A stretch of DNA of 64,000 nucleotides, from positions 3,472,001-3,536,000 of the forward strand of contig NZ_OW235315.1 of assembly GCF_934924865.1 (NCBI RefSeq), read 5' to 3'. Each line of letters starts with the position of its first letter. Position 1 is the stretch's first letter. This DNA is from Tepidibacter aestuarii. Its GTDB lineage: Bacteria > Bacillota > Clostridia > Peptostreptococcales > Peptostreptococcaceae. Positions 51,334 to 61,126 of the stretch are shown one piece after another. A model generated the notes under the pieces. That model ran no database searches. It saw only the letters and a program-made list of their open reading frames with translations, and was not told the origin of the DNA. The translations under genes and the position numbers were made by a program.

Positions 51334-51427
51334 AATAAATTCCTCCTACATATTTAATGCATTTCTCTATTATATCATATTTGCAAACAAAAAATCCTAT
51401 AGAAAAACAAAAAAAAGATACTCAAAA

Positions 51428-51453
51428 ATAAAAAAACCCAACTTGCAGTTGGG
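51428..51453 (-). terminator. Terminator of dnaA-dnaN
   Basis: CCCAACTGCAAGTTGGG hairpin (51437-51453) and a run of seven T on the minus strand, directly after the dnaN stop. Confidence 0.9.
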
Positions 51454-51454
51454 C

Positions 51455-52564
51455 TTATGAATTAGCAGAAACTCTTACTGGTAGTAATAGATATATATAC
51501 TGATCTCCATTTACAGGTTTTAAAATACATGGACTCACATTAGTAGTAAATTCTAAATATATTTCATCACAATCTAAAATCTTTAAAGCTTCTATAAAAT
51601 ATCTTGAATTAAAAGCGATATCTAAATCTTCACCTTCTAACACAATAGGGATTTCTTCATGAACATTACCTATCTCAGAGTTAGAAGTTATAGTCATATT
51701 GTCATCTCTTATAGAGAATTTAACTAAGTTATTTTTTCCTTCTTTAGCTAAAAGAGATGCTCTTTCTATACTATTCAATAATTTTTTAGTATCAACTTTT
51801 ACTCTTAGATTATATTCCCTTGGTATAAGCTGGTTATAATTTATAAATTCACCTTCTAAAAGTCTAGTTATTATCTTTGTATCCTTAACTAAGAAAAGAC
51901 AATGCTTATCTGTGAAAGCTATTTTAAAATTGCCTTCTTCTTCAGATAAAATCCTATTAACCTCATTTAAGGCTTTTCCTGGTATTATGACTTTACTGTT
52001 TCCAACGTTGTTTTCTATATTAGAACTTCTAATGGCTAATCTATATCCATCTATTGCAACTAAATTTATATCGTTATCATGTACTTCTAAAAGTTCTCCC
52101 ATAAGTATAGGTTTACTTTCATCTTGAGATATAGCAAAAACAGTTTGTTTTATCATATTTTTAAATAGTTCCTCAGGAAGCTCATAAAATCTATTTTCAT
52201 CCAATTCTTCAGGTTTTGGATATTCACTTGGATCATGTCCTTTTATTTTAAACTCAGAGCTTTCGCATGTAATACATATATTATTATCTAAATCAGTAGT
52301 TATTTCAACAAGTGAATCCGGTAATTTTCTTATAATATCTCCAAATAACCTAGAATCAATAACTATAGAACCTTCTTCTATTATTTCTGCATCTAAAAAA
52401 GTTTCTATTCCTAAATCTAAATCATTCCCGATTAATTTTATTCTATTATCAACAGTTTCAATAAAAATTCCCTTTAAAATAGGTAACGTCGTTTTATTTG
52501 AAACTCCTTTTTGAACAGTACTTACTTTATTAGCTAAGAGTTTTTGGTTACAAATTATTTTCAA
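51455..52564 (-). CDS. dnaN: DNA polymerase III beta sliding clamp
   Basis: 369 residues from a TTG at 52564, which gives the conserved MKIICNQKLL start; the 31 extra residues of the longer frame are Tyr-rich translation of the origin repeat and are rejected. Three clamp domains are visible by length, with family motifs TTLPILKGIF, ISQDESKPILMG and the C-terminal YLLLPVRV. The ribosome site GGAGG and the TTG are separated by exactly one DnaA box (TTATCCACA, 52565-52573). Confidence 0.97.
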   Translation of the reverse strand: MKIICNQKLLANKVSTVQKGVSNKTTLPILKGIFIETVDNRIKLIGNDLDLGIETFLDAEIIEEGSIVIDSRLFGDIIRKLPDSLVEITTDLDNNICITCESSEFKIKGHDPSEYPKPEELDENRFYELPEELFKNMIKQTVFAISQDESKPILMGELLEVHDNDINLVAIDGYRLAIRSSNIENNVGNSKVIIPGKALNEVNRILSEEEGNFKIAFTDKHCLFLVKDTKIITRLLEGEFINYNQLIPREYNLRVKVDTKKLLNSIERASLLAKEGKNNLVKFSIRDDNMTITSNSEIGNVHEEIPIVLEGEDLDIAFNSRYFIEALKILDCDEIYLEFTTNVSPCILKPVNGDQYIYLLLPVRVSANS

Positions 52565-52573
52565 TGTGGATAA
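52565..52573 (-). promoter_or_regulatory. DnaA box between the dnaN ribosome site and start codon
   Basis: A perfect TTATCCACA on the minus strand, flanked by GGAGG on one side and the TTG start codon on the other. Confidence 0.8.
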
Positions 52574-52579
52574 CCTCCT

Positions 52580-52652
52580 TTGAATAAATATAATAAAAAT
52601 ATAATAAAAAAGATAGTAGTAATAGTAATAGGGGCTGTTGATTTGTGGATAA
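52580..52652 (-). other. oriC: Origin unwinding module (DnaA boxes, GC clamp, DnaA-trios, AT-rich element)
   Basis: Minus strand order: perfect box TTATCCACA (52644-52652), AATCAACAG, a CCCC clamp, then trinucleotide repeats ATT/ACT/ATC (52612-52631), then a 30-bp AT-only stretch. This is the same arrangement, and close to the same sequence, as the B. subtilis basal unwinding system between dnaA and dnaN. It is the likely strand-opening site. Further boxes lie at 52747-52755 (TATTCACAA) and 52783-52791 (TGTGAATAA), which touches the dnaA stop. Confidence 0.85.
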
Positions 52653-52791
52653 GTCACTTTAAATATTGAAATACGTATTGTTGACGTGTTAATAGAATGT
52701 TGACTACTCTATACATTTTATTAACATTATTAAAGAGCAAAAAAAATATTCACAATCTATTAAGATATTATCAACGCCCAATTGTGAATAA

Positions 52792-54111
52792 CTATTCCTT
52801 TAAATCGCTGATTATTTTATTTATTCTATCTTTTATATCTGAGTTGGTTTTTATATCATTAACAATTTTATCATGTGCGTGAATTACAGTAGTATGATCT
52901 CTACCCCCAAACTCTTCTCCTATTTTAGGTAAAGATAAATCTGTAAGTTCTCTAGTTAAGTACATGGCTATTTGTCTTGGATACGCAATGGCTCTAGTTC
53001 TTTTTTTAGAACTAAAATCGTCCATTTTTATACTAAAGTATTCAGAAACCTTCTCTTTTATAAGATTTACATTCAATTCCTGAGGCTTAGAAGAAGAAAT
53101 GATATCCTTTAAAGCTTCAATAGCAAGTTCAAATGAAATTTCTTTATTTGTAAGAGATGAATAAGCTACAACTCTAGTCAATGCACCTTCAAGCTCTCTT
53201 ATATTCGATTTTATATACTTAGCTATATAAGTCATAACTTCATTTGGTACTGTTATATTCTCCATTTGAGCTTTTTTTCTAAGAATCGCAATTCTTGTCT
53301 CAAAGTCAGGAGCCTGAATATCAGTTATAAGGCCCATTTCAAATCTAGATCTTAATCGATCCTCTAGAGTCGGAATTTCTTTAGGAGGTCTATCACTAGA
53401 TATTATAATTTGTTTATTAGCTTCGTGTAGCGTATTGAATGTATGGAAGAATTCTTCTTGAGTTCTTTCTTTGCCAGCGATAAATTGAATATCGTCAACT
53501 AATAAAACGTCTACATTTCTATATTTATTTCTAAACTCCTCATTTCTATCATCTTTAATAGAGTTTATAAGCTCATTTGTAAACTTTTCAGATGATACGT
53601 AAACTACTTTTGCATTCTTTGTATGAGATAAAATGTGATGTCCAATAGCTTGCATTAAATGAGTTTTTCCAAGCCCTACACCACCGTATAAGAAAAGAGG
53701 GTTGTAAGCTCTAGCTGGCGCTTCTGCAACAGCAACACATGCAGCATGTGCAAATCTATTACTATTACCTATAACGAATGTATCAAAAGTGTATTTAGGA
53801 TTTAGGTTTGAATAGCTTGGAATTTCTATTTTAGATACATTCTCATTTTCAAAATCTCGTAATTCTTCTTCATCTAATATAAACTTTATTTTATATTTTG
53901 AAGATGATATTTGGTTTATAGAACTCTCTATTAAATTCATATACCTAGCCTCTAAAATTCCCTTAGTAAAATCATTAGGAACAGATAACAGTATAGTATT
54001 ACTAGTTATCTTTAGAGGTTCAATAGGGCTAAAAAAAGCATTAAAACTCGCAGGAGTTAATTCTGTTTTTATCAATTTAAGAGAATTTTCCCATAAGGAA
54101 AGCAAATCCAT
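52792..54111 (-). CDS. dnaA: Chromosomal replication initiator DnaA
   Basis: 439 residues. Domain I is at the N-terminus and domain II is short. AAA+ Walker A is [17 protein letters not shown] (from about residue 142), Walker B is VLLVDDIQF, and the arginine-finger region is LEDRLRSRF. The C-terminal DNA-binding signature [15 protein letters not shown] recognises DnaA boxes, which flank the gene on both sides. AGGAGG precedes the ATG. Confidence 0.98.
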   Translation of the reverse strand: MDLLSLWENSLKLIKTELTPASFNAFFSPIEPLKITSNTILLSVPNDFTKGILEARYMNLIESSINQISSSKYKIKFILDEEELRDFENENVSKIEIPSYSNLNPKYTFDTFVIGNSNRFAHAACVAVAEAPARAYNPLFLYGGVGLGKTHLMQAIGHHILSHTKNAKVVYVSSEKFTNELINSIKDDRNEEFRNKYRNVDVLLVDDIQFIAGKERTQEEFFHTFNTLHEANKQIIISSDRPPKEIPTLEDRLRSRFEMGLITDIQAPDFETRIAILRKKAQMENITVPNEVMTYIAKYIKSNIRELEGALTRVVAYSSLTNKEISFELAIEALKDIISSSKPQELNVNLIKEKVSEYFSIKMDDFSSKKRTRAIAYPRQIAMYLTRELTDLSLPKIGEEFGGRDHTTVIHAHDKIVNDIKTNSDIKDRINKIISDLKE

Positions 54112-54129
54112 ATTAATTACCTCCTAGGT

Positions 54130-54545
54130 TCATTGAATAATTTCCACAAAGTTATTAACAATAAATTAATTTAAAATAATATATGTCAAATAATAAAATG
54201 TAATATATTTTAGTGAGGATATTTGAATTGTTTTTGTGGATAAACATGTATAAAAAAATATAATTTTATATAAATTTGAACAATAATAAAAATTGTTGAT
54301 AAAGTTATTATAAGCATCAACAATTTATTATTTATAGTATATAAGTAAAATATAAGTGAAAATAAATTAAAAAATATAATATTATACACAGGTTTATCCA
54401 CAGATTGTGTATAACTATAATAAATTCTATTTTTCTATTCACATTATCAACAGGTAAAAATATAATATCAAATATTGTTGTAAACTTCAATACAATAAAT
54501 ACAATTTATCCACATTATCAACCCTATGTGGATAATATTATACAG
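54130..54545. other. oriC: Second DnaA-box cluster upstream of dnaA (bipartite oriC)
   Basis: Perfect boxes: 54235-54243 (TGTGGATAA), 54394-54402 (TTATCCACA), 54506-54514 (TTATCCACA), 54527-54535 (TGTGGATAA). Near-matches: TTTCCACAA at 54141, TTATACACA at 54382, TGTGTATAA at 54406, TATTCACA at 54436. The 54506/54527 pair is divergent. With the dnaA-dnaN module this forms the usual two-part clostridial/bacillar origin. Confidence 0.85.
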
Positions 54546-55391
54546 ATATAATTTTGTTTTGCTGTTCTATTATGTAAAATTGTAGATATACACATTTAAA
54601 AGAAGGGGCAAAATAGGGGTAAGCATTTAAATGGATTCCTTCTATCATTTTAAATATTGACTTAAATAGCATAAAATATATCTAAAAGCAGAAATTTTAT
54701 ATAGAAAAGTGCTATTTTAGTTTTTGGATTATCTTACCCACAGGGAACTTGCTTAACTAAAAATTCAGTTGTAAGTAGAAACCCATCTAAATTAAGTTTC
54801 GTTATTAGTAAGAAGGTCATAGATTAATAGGAAAATGACGGACATTGTTTATTTGTTTTTTTAGAGTATGTGTAAATTCGATAGGGGTCTTAAAAAAAAT
54901 AAACACACATATATTAAAAGAATATTCATCTAAAAGCCTAGATTGTAAGTGTAGTTTCTAAATTTTTAATGCATTTCGAAAGAACTTTTTATCTTGCTTT
55001 TAATAAATTAGGTAAGATCAGTTTTATACTATAGAAGCTAATATTAAAAAATTATATATGAAAATATTAGTGAATGATTTTAGATATTTTGAATAATACA
55101 ACTTAGTTTTTAGCGTTTAATAATACGTTAAGAAATTTATGTGTTTGACTACAATGAGTTCGTAAATTTTAGGATTATTAATAAGATAAAAGCTTAGCTG
55201 TATTCAGAATATAGTTGTATTCGTGGTATTTCCATAGATAGTTTTGATAAACCACAAAATCTAATAATTATATTGGTTAATGAATAATTAAAATTGTACT
55301 GTTTATAATAAATAATTGGCATATAGTTTTGTCTTATTTCAAAAATTAGTTTTTTTACCATTATATAAATTAAAATTAACACAAAAATTCG
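54546..55391. other. AT-rich gap between oriC and rpmH with two repeat remnants
   Basis: About 850 bp without a credible gene; a 62-codon minus-strand frame at 55194-55382 has no ribosome site. It holds a TTACCCACA near-box (54734), a stretch similar to 2161-2213 (54748-54801), and a degenerate copy of the rRNA terminator sequence (55112-55196). Confidence 0.5.
55112..55196. repeat. Degenerate copy of the rRNA operon terminator region
   Basis: GCGTTTAATAATACGTTAA matches GCGTTTAAATATACGTTAA at 25431 in nearly every position. Then come a hairpin (AAATTTA/TAAATTT) and TTAATAAGA-type sequence in the same order as after the two 5S genes. No 5S gene is adjacent. Confidence 0.45.
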
Positions 55392-55420
55392 TTGACAATA
55401 AAAAACAATAATTATATAAT
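55392..55420 (+). promoter_or_regulatory. Consensus sigma-A promoter for rpmH
   Basis: TTGACA (55392-55397), 17-bp spacer, TATAAT (55415-55420): a perfect match to the sigma-A consensus, about 90 bp upstream of rpmH. Confidence 0.9.
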
Positions 55421-55508
55421 TTTATAGGTAGTATGCTCACTTTCAAATAAGGTGATCTAATTTAAAAATTTTAAATAGAAGAATATACAATGAAAGGCGG
55501 TGTTTTGG

Positions 55509-55643
55509 ATGAAAAGAACTTATCAACCAAAAAAGAGACAAAGAAAGAAAGAACATGGTTTCAGAAAGAGAATGAAGACTACGAGTGGAAGAAGAATTCT
55601 TAAGAAGAGAAGAGACAGAGGAAGAAAAAGATTAACAGCTTAG
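55509..55643 (+). CDS. rpmH: Ribosomal protein L34
   Basis: 44 residues, [20 protein letters not shown] at the start and [13 protein letters not shown] at the end, the invariant L34 pattern. It is the first gene of the rpmH-rnpA-yidD-yidC-jag block right of oriC. A GGCGG ribosome site and a perfect sigma-A promoter lie upstream. Confidence 0.98.
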   Translation: MKRTYQPKKRQRKKEHGFRKRMKTTSGRRILKKRRDRGRKRLTA

Positions 55644-55705
55644 TTTATTAGGGGCCGCTAGATGTGGTCCTTTTGTGCAATTTACGGGCTGGAGGAAATT
55701 AAACT

Positions 55706-56056
55706 ATGGATTTTGTGAATGCTAATGGAATAAAAAAAGACTCCGATTTTAGAAAAGTTTATAAAACCGGGAAGTCATTTGCAAATAGGTTATTGGTTAT
55801 GTATGTTGTAAAGAACAACTTAGATATAAATAGAGTTGGTTTTTCAGTTTCTAAAAAAATTGGAAAAGCTGTAGTTAGAAACAAGGTTAAGAGAAGAATG
55901 AGAGAGAGCTTTAGATTATATACTAATGAAAATAATCTAAAAGTAGGCTATGACTTTGTATTTATAGCTAGAATGCCAATTAGCGAATCAGACTTTATGT
56001 CGACTCAAAAATCAATGATACATTTATTTAAAAAAGCAAATATTGTAAAACGATAA
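55706..56056 (+). CDS. rnpA: Ribonuclease P protein component
   Basis: 116 residues. The RNR motif region is [27 protein letters not shown] (about residues 47-73), which binds the P RNA. It provides pre-tRNA 5' processing, needed for example to free tRNA-Ser(GGA) from the tadA transcript. GGAGG upstream. Confidence 0.97.
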   Translation: MDFVNANGIKKDSDFRKVYKTGKSFANRLLVMYVVKNNLDINRVGFSVSKKIGKAVVRNKVKRRMRESFRLYTNENNLKVGYDFVFIARMPISESDFMSTQKSMIHLFKKANIVKR

Positions 56057-56066
56057 GGAGATTATA

Positions 56067-56288
56067 ATGAGTAAATATATAATTGGTTTTTTTAAGTTAA
56101 TTATAAGATTTTATCAAAAATTTATATCTCCAATTAAAGGTAAGACCTGTAGATTTTATCCTACTTGTTCTCAATACGCTATAGACGCTTTAGAAAAGTA
56201 TGGATTTTTAAAAGGGTCTTATTTGTCTATAAAGAGAATTTTAAAATGTCATCCTTTCCATGAAGGAGGGTATGACCCAGTTGAATAA
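56067..56288 (+). CDS. yidD: Membrane insertion efficiency factor YidD
   Basis: 73 residues, with an amphipathic N-terminal helix, then the cysteine-containing family motif [19 protein letters not shown] and [13 protein letters not shown]. It is placed 10 bp after rnpA and before yidC, as in most bacteria. Confidence 0.96.
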   Translation: MSKYIIGFFKLIIRFYQKFISPIKGKTCRFYPTCSQYAIDALEKYGFLKGSYLSIKRILKCHPFHEGGYDPVE

Positions 56289-56319
56289 TTAATACACGTA
56301 AATTTAGGAGGTTTTAATT

Positions 56320-56997
56320 TTGTTTGCAAACTCTCTAGGTGCATTATTGAAAATTGTATTCAATATAGTAGGTGATTATGGATGGTCTATAGTTATATTT
56401 ACTATATTAGTTAAAGGAGCATTGCTTCCACTTACTTTATCTCAGACAAAATCTATGAAGGCAATGCAGGATATACAACCTAAGATAAAAGAAATACAAG
56501 AAAAATATAAGAATGATCAAGAAAAGATGAACCAAAAAGTTATGGCTCTTTACAAAGAGCATAAGGTAAATCCTGTAGCAGGATGTCTTCCGTTATTAGT
56601 TCAAATGCCTATATTAATAGGACTTTTCTCTGCATTGAGAAATCCAGCTAAATACGTATTTGGATCAGAAGCTGCCTATAAAGCTATAGATACTAGCTTT
56701 TTATGGCTTCCTAATTTATCAAATCCAGATGTAATAATGGTAGGTGGGTTTGCCATACCTTGGATATTACCTATTCTAGCTGGTCTTACTACTTACATAT
56801 CATCTGCTATGATGACTCCAAAAGGAGGCAAAAAGGATTCAACTCAAACTATGATGCTTTATTTTTTCCCACTGATGATATTATGGTGGGGTAGAACTTT
56901 CCCAGGTGGACTTACATTATACTGGGTAGTAAGTAATGCATTCCAAATTATTCAACAGCAGTTTATTATTAAACCTGCTAAAGCCAAGGAGGAGTAA
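56320..56997 (+). CDS. yidC: Membrane protein insertase YidC (short Gram-positive type)
   Basis: 225 residues from a TTG with AGGAGG 8 nt upstream. Five membrane helices. The first core helix IVIFTILVKGALLPLTLSQ carries Lys where many homologues have the groove Arg. It is followed by the coiled C1 hairpin KSMKAMQDIQPKIKEIQEKY. No lipoprotein cysteine is visible. It inserts small membrane proteins with or without Sec. Confidence 0.95.
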   Translation: MFANSLGALLKIVFNIVGDYGWSIVIFTILVKGALLPLTLSQTKSMKAMQDIQPKIKEIQEKYKNDQEKMNQKVMALYKEHKVNPVAGCLPLLVQMPILIGLFSALRNPAKYVFGSEAAYKAIDTSFLWLPNLSNPDVIMVGGFAIPWILPILAGLTTYISSAMMTPKGGKKDSTQTMMLYFFPLMILWWGRTFPGGLTLYWVVSNAFQIIQQQFIIKPAKAKEE

Positions 56998-57001
56998 GAG
57001 G

Positions 57002-57625
57002 ATGAGATTCTTAGAGGTAACAGGGAAAACAGTAGAAGAGGCTTTAGATAAAGCTTTGATAGAGTTAAATGTTACTAAAAAAGATGTAGAAATAGAGGTT
57101 ATAGATCAGCCAAGTAGAGGATTTTTAGGACTTATAGGAAATAAATTAGCTAAAATAAAAGTAACTGTAAAGGATACTCCTAAAGATTTAGCAAAAAAAT
57201 TTGTTCAAGATATATTAGATTCTATGGATATAGAAAGTGAAATAAAAATAACTCAAAATAATAACGAAATAAGCATAAATCTAACAGGTGAAGATGCAAC
57301 TTCTTTAATAGGGAAAAGAGGATATACTCTTGATTCACTTCAATTTTTAACTGGATTAGTCGTGAATAAAAGCTCTAATACTAAGATGAGAGTTTTAATA
57401 GATATCCAAAATTATAGAGAAAAAAGGGAAAAGTCTTTGATAAGATATGCTAGAAAATTAGCTAAACAATGTGCTAAGACTAGAAAGACTATAAAACTTG
57501 AATCTATGAATCCTTATGAAAGAAGGATTGTACATTCAGCACTTCAAAATGATAGATATGTTAACACTTACAGTGAGGGAATAGATCCTAATAGAAAAGT
57601 TGTTATAACGGTTAAAAATAAGTAA
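57002..57625 (+). CDS. jag: Jag/KhpB RNA-binding protein
   Basis: 207 residues from the ATG at 57002 (AGGAGGAG upstream; the longer frame overlaps yidC and is rejected). The N-terminal Jag-N domain (RFLEVTGKTVEEALDKAL) is followed by a KH domain with LIGKRGYTLDSLQFL and an R3H domain with the Arg-x3-His in NPYERRIVHSAL. It is an RNA-binding regulator usually encoded after yidC. Confidence 0.95.
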   Translation: MRFLEVTGKTVEEALDKALIELNVTKKDVEIEVIDQPSRGFLGLIGNKLAKIKVTVKDTPKDLAKKFVQDILDSMDIESEIKITQNNNEISINLTGEDATSLIGKRGYTLDSLQFLTGLVVNKSSNTKMRVLIDIQNYREKREKSLIRYARKLAKQCAKTRKTIKLESMNPYERRIVHSALQNDRYVNTYSEGIDPNRKVVITVKNK

Positions 57626-57629
57626 AAAC

Positions 57630-57666
57630 AAAAAACCTCCTAGTATTAAGGGGGTTTATTTTTTGT
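57630..57666 (+). terminator. Terminator after jag
   Basis: Stem AAACCTCCT/AGGGGGTTT around a short loop, then a T-run. It ends the rpmH-jag operon. Confidence 0.8.
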
Positions 57667-57760
57667 AATCATATAGGGAATTATATAATTTTTAGATTAA
57701 GGTTATCCTAAAGATAAGAGTTATTATAAAGATAATTTTAAGAATAAAGAGGTGATTTAA

Positions 57761-59140
57761 TTGTATATAGATGATACTATTGCAGCTATTGCTACTGCAC
57801 CTGGAGAGGGTGGAATAGGAATAGTTAGAATAAGTGGAGAAAAAGCTCTTGATATAGCTGAAAGTATATTTGAATCGGTTAATAAAAAAAGTATAAAAGA
57901 TTATAATCCAAGAACTTTGATATATGGAAATATTATAGATGATGACAAAATCATAGATGAGGTATTACTTGCTTATATGAAAGGACCCCATACTTATACT
58001 AGAGAAGATGTTATAGAGATAAACTGCCATGGAGGATTTATATCTGTAAAAAAAATATTAGAATTGGTTCTAAAAAAAGGTGCTAGATTATCAGAAGGTG
58101 GAGAATTTACAAAAAGAGCGTTCTTAAACGGAAGAATAGATCTATCTCAAGCAGAGGCTGTTATGGATATAATCAATGCTAAGACAGACCTTAGTTATAA
58201 TGTTGCTCAAAGTCAATTAGAGGGAAGTCTTTCATTTAAAATAAAAGAACTTAGAAATAAAGTAACTGAACTTCTTGCACATGTTGAAGTTGCTATAGAT
58301 TTTCCTGATGAAGATGTAGAACATATAACTTATGAAAATTTATATAATAAATCAAAAGAGTTGAGAAAAGAAATAATAAATCTTTATGAGACATCTGAAA
58401 CTGGAAAAATAATAAGAGATGGTCTTAAAACTGTTATAGTAGGTAAGCCTAATGTAGGTAAATCATCTTTATTAAATGCAATACTTAAAGAATCTCGTGC
58501 TATAGTTACAGATATTCCGGGAACTACGAGAGATGTAATAGAGGAGTTTGTGAATATAAATGGAATACCTCTTAAAATAATAGATACAGCAGGTATTAGA
58601 GAAACAGAGGATGTTGTAGAGAAAATAGGAGTACAAAAATCAAGAGAATTCTTTGAATCAGCAGATCTTGCTATACTTGTTCTTGATGCATCAAGAAAAT
58701 TATCAGAGGAAGATATAGATATACTTAAAAATGTTAAAAATAAGAATACTATAGTTTTAATAAATAAGACTGATCTTGAAAATAAAATGGACGAAGATAA
58801 GATAAAAGAATATGTAGACGAAAAAAGAATAATAAAGATATCTGCTCTAGAGAGAAAAGGTATAGATAAATTAGAAAATGAAATTGCCGATATGGTATAT
58901 AAGGGAAATGTTTCACAAGGTGATAGCGTTATGATAACTAATGTTAGACACAAGGATTCACTAGAAAAAGCTATAAAATCTATAAATGATGCTATAAAAG
59001 CTATTGAAGATAATATGGCTCTTGATTTTATCGAGGTAGACCTCAAAAATATTTGGGATTACCTTGGTGAAGTTAGTGGAGATACCGTATCTGAAGACTT
59101 ACTAGATACTATATTTAGAGATTTCTGTATAGGAAAATAG
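57761..59140 (+). CDS. mnmE: tRNA modification GTPase MnmE
   Basis: 459 residues from a TTG with GAGGTG upstream. The N-terminal folate-binding domain is followed by a helical domain with the inserted G domain: G1 GKPNVGKSS (from about residue 228), G3 DTAG and G4 NKTD. The C-terminal catalytic motif is CIGK. With MnmG it forms the cmnm5 modification of wobble uridine in tRNAs reading NNA/NNG. Confidence 0.98.
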   Translation: MYIDDTIAAIATAPGEGGIGIVRISGEKALDIAESIFESVNKKSIKDYNPRTLIYGNIIDDDKIIDEVLLAYMKGPHTYTREDVIEINCHGGFISVKKILELVLKKGARLSEGGEFTKRAFLNGRIDLSQAEAVMDIINAKTDLSYNVAQSQLEGSLSFKIKELRNKVTELLAHVEVAIDFPDEDVEHITYENLYNKSKELRKEIINLYETSETGKIIRDGLKTVIVGKPNVGKSSLLNAILKESRAIVTDIPGTTRDVIEEFVNINGIPLKIIDTAGIRETEDVVEKIGVQKSREFFESADLAILVLDASRKLSEEDIDILKNVKNKNTIVLINKTDLENKMDEDKIKEYVDEKRIIKISALERKGIDKLENEIADMVYKGNVSQGDSVMITNVRHKDSLEKAIKSINDAIKAIEDNMALDFIEVDLKNIWDYLGEVSGDTVSEDLLDTIFRDFCIGK

Positions 59141-59184
59141 ATATTAATAGGTCGAAATTTAGATATATAAAATAATATTTGTAG

Positions 59185-59220
59185 TATAATGTTTAACGTG
59201 AAACATTATATGTGAAACAT
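59185..59220. promoter_or_regulatory. parS: parS-like site and promoter upstream of mnmG
   Basis: TGTTTAACGTGAAACA (59190-59205) matches the ParB site TGTTTCACGTGAAACA at 15 of 16 positions. A second half-site GTGAAACAT follows at 59212-59220. A TATAAT (59185-59190) abuts it, so ParB binding would overlap mnmG transcription start. Confidence 0.78.
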
Positions 59221-59233
59221 GAGGAGGATGAAC

Positions 59234-61126
59234 ATGAAGTTTAACGGAGGAAAATATGATGTTATAGTCGTTGGCGCTGGACATGCTGGATGTGAAGCTG
59301 CTTTAGCATCTGCTAGAATGGGTTGTAAAACATTAATGATAACAATGTCTTTAGACTCTATAGCTTTAATGCCTTGTAATCCATCTATTGGAGGAACGGG
59401 AAAAGGCCACTTGGTTAAAGAAATAGATGCCCTTGGCGGTCAAATGGGTATAAATATAGACAGGACTTATATACAAAGTAGAATGCTTAATACTGCTAAA
59501 GGGCCAGCTGTACACTCTTTAAGAGCACAAGCTGACAAGTATGAGTATCATAAAGAAATGAAAAAAGAGCTAGAAAATCAAGAAAATCTAGAAGTTATAA
59601 TGGATGAAGTTGTAGATGTAATAGCTGAAAATAATGTTATAAAAGGAGTTTCTACAAAACTTGGTGCTATTTATGACTGTAAGGCTGTAGTTTTATCAAC
59701 TGGAGTATATCTAAATTCTAAGATATATATAGGAGAGGTTAGTTTTTACGAAGGACCTAACGCGCTAGGTTATTCTAAGCACTTAACTGAAAGTCTTGAA
59801 AAATTAGGTCTTAGAATGAGAAGATTTAAAACAGGAACACCTGCAAGAGTTCATAGAGATACTGTTGACTTTAGTAAAATGGAAGAGCAAAAGGGAGATG
59901 AAGTTATAACTCCTTTCTCATTCATGAACGATGAATTAGAGCTAAAGCAAGAACCTTGTTATTTGACTAGAACAACAGAACAAACACATAAGATTATAAA
60001 TGATAATATAAAAAGATCTGCAATGTATAGCGGAGAAATAGATAGTGTTGGACCTAGATACTGCCCATCTATAGAAGATAAGGTTGTAAGATTTCACGAT
60101 AAACTATCACATCAAACATTCATAGAGCCTGAAGGAAATAATACTAAAGAAATGTATATACAAGGTATTTCTACATCTCTTCCTTATGAGGTTCAAATAG
60201 ATATGTATAGATCAATAACAGGTCTTGAAAACTGTAAAATAATGAGACCGGCATATGCAATAGAGTATGATTGTATAGATCCTACACAACTTAATCCTTC
60301 TCTTGAAATAAAAGGAGTTGAGAATTTATTTAGTGCAGGTCAATTTAATGGAACATCTGGATATGAAGAAGCTGCAGCACAAGGTCTTATATCTGGAGCG
60401 AATGCAGCTTTAAAGATACAAGGAAAAGATCCTTTGATATTAGATAGATCTCAAGCTTATATAGGAGTTTTAATAGATGATTTAGTTACTAAGGGAACTA
60501 ATGAACCGTATAGAATGATGACATCAAGATGTGAATACAGACTTTACTTAAGACAAGATAATGCAGATTTAAGACTTACTGAAATCGGTCGTGATATAGG
60601 TCTTGTCAAAGATGATAGATATGATAAATTCATTCAAAAGAAAACAAAGCTAGAAAAAGAAATAGAAAGACTAAAGGAAGAAAGAGTTACTCCAAGTCAA
60701 GTAAACAAACAATTAGAAGAGATGAATCTTCCTGGAATTAATACAGGAATGAGCTTATATGAATTCTTAAAAAGACCAGAGTTTGACTATGAACTATTGG
60801 AGAAATTAGGGAAAAAATCTGACTTAGAATTATCCAAAGCTATAAAAGAGCAGTGCCAAATAATATCTAAGTATGAAGGTTATATAGGAAAACAGTTAAA
60901 ACAAATAGATCAATTTAAAAAGCTAGAAAATAAAAGATTAAATAAAGATTTAGATTACTCTAAAATAAGCGGATTAAGACTTGAGGCTAGACAAAAACTA
61001 GATTCTATAAAGCCTATATCAATAGGACAGGCATCTCGTATATCTGGAGTTTCTCCTGCTGATATATCTGTTTTATTAATATACCTGGAGCAACTTAGAA
61101 GAGGTAGAGGTGATAAGAGTGAGTAA
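59234..61126 (+). CDS. mnmG: tRNA modification FAD enzyme MnmG (GidA)
   Basis: 630 residues from the ATG at 59234. The first ATG of the frame (59219) contains the GAGGAGG ribosome site and is rejected. The FAD-binding motif is [19 protein letters not shown], with family motifs [22 protein letters not shown] and [12 protein letters not shown] (substrate cysteines). The C-terminal helical domain binds MnmE. It overlaps rsmG by 8 bases. Confidence 0.98.
   Translation: MKFNGGKYDVIVVGAGHAGCEAALASARMGCKTLMITMSLDSIALMPCNPSIGGTGKGHLVKEIDALGGQMGINIDRTYIQSRMLNTAKGPAVHSLRAQADKYEYHKEMKKELENQENLEVIMDEVVDVIAENNVIKGVSTKLGAIYDCKAVVLSTGVYLNSKIYIGEVSFYEGPNALGYSKHLTESLEKLGLRMRRFKTGTPARVHRDTVDFSKMEEQKGDEVITPFSFMNDELELKQEPCYLTRTTEQTHKIINDNIKRSAMYSGEIDSVGPRYCPSIEDKVVRFHDKLSHQTFIEPEGNNTKEMYIQGISTSLPYEVQIDMYRSITGLENCKIMRPAYAIEYDCIDPTQLNPSLEIKGVENLFSAGQFNGTSGYEEAAAQGLISGANAALKIQGKDPLILDRSQAYIGVLIDDLVTKGTNEPYRMMTSRCEYRLYLRQDNADLRLTEIGRDIGLVKDDRYDKFIQKKTKLEKEIERLKEERVTPSQVNKQLEEMNLPGINTGMSLYEFLKRPEFDYELLEKLGKKSDLELSKAIKEQCQIISKYEGYIGKQLKQIDQFKKLENKRLNKDLDYSKISGLRLEARQKLDSIKPISIGQASRISGVSPADISVLLIYLEQLRRGRGDKSE

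Noticed and set aside
52565..52657. N-terminal extension of DnaN with a run of tyrosines
   Set aside because: The codons are the origin DnaA-trio repeat; a TTG with GGAGG restores the normal DnaN start at 52564.
55194..55382. 62-codon frame between oriC and rpmH
   Set aside because: No ribosome site, no recognisable domain and AT-rich composition; more likely chance.
57002..57625. Longer start for jag overlapping the end of yidC
   Set aside because: The upstream codons have no ribosome site and overlap yidC; AGGAGGAG directly supports the ATG at 57002.
58384..59046. 220-codon frame antisense to mnmE
   Set aside because: It is a shadow of the mnmE reading frame, Ser/Ile-rich, with no translation signals.
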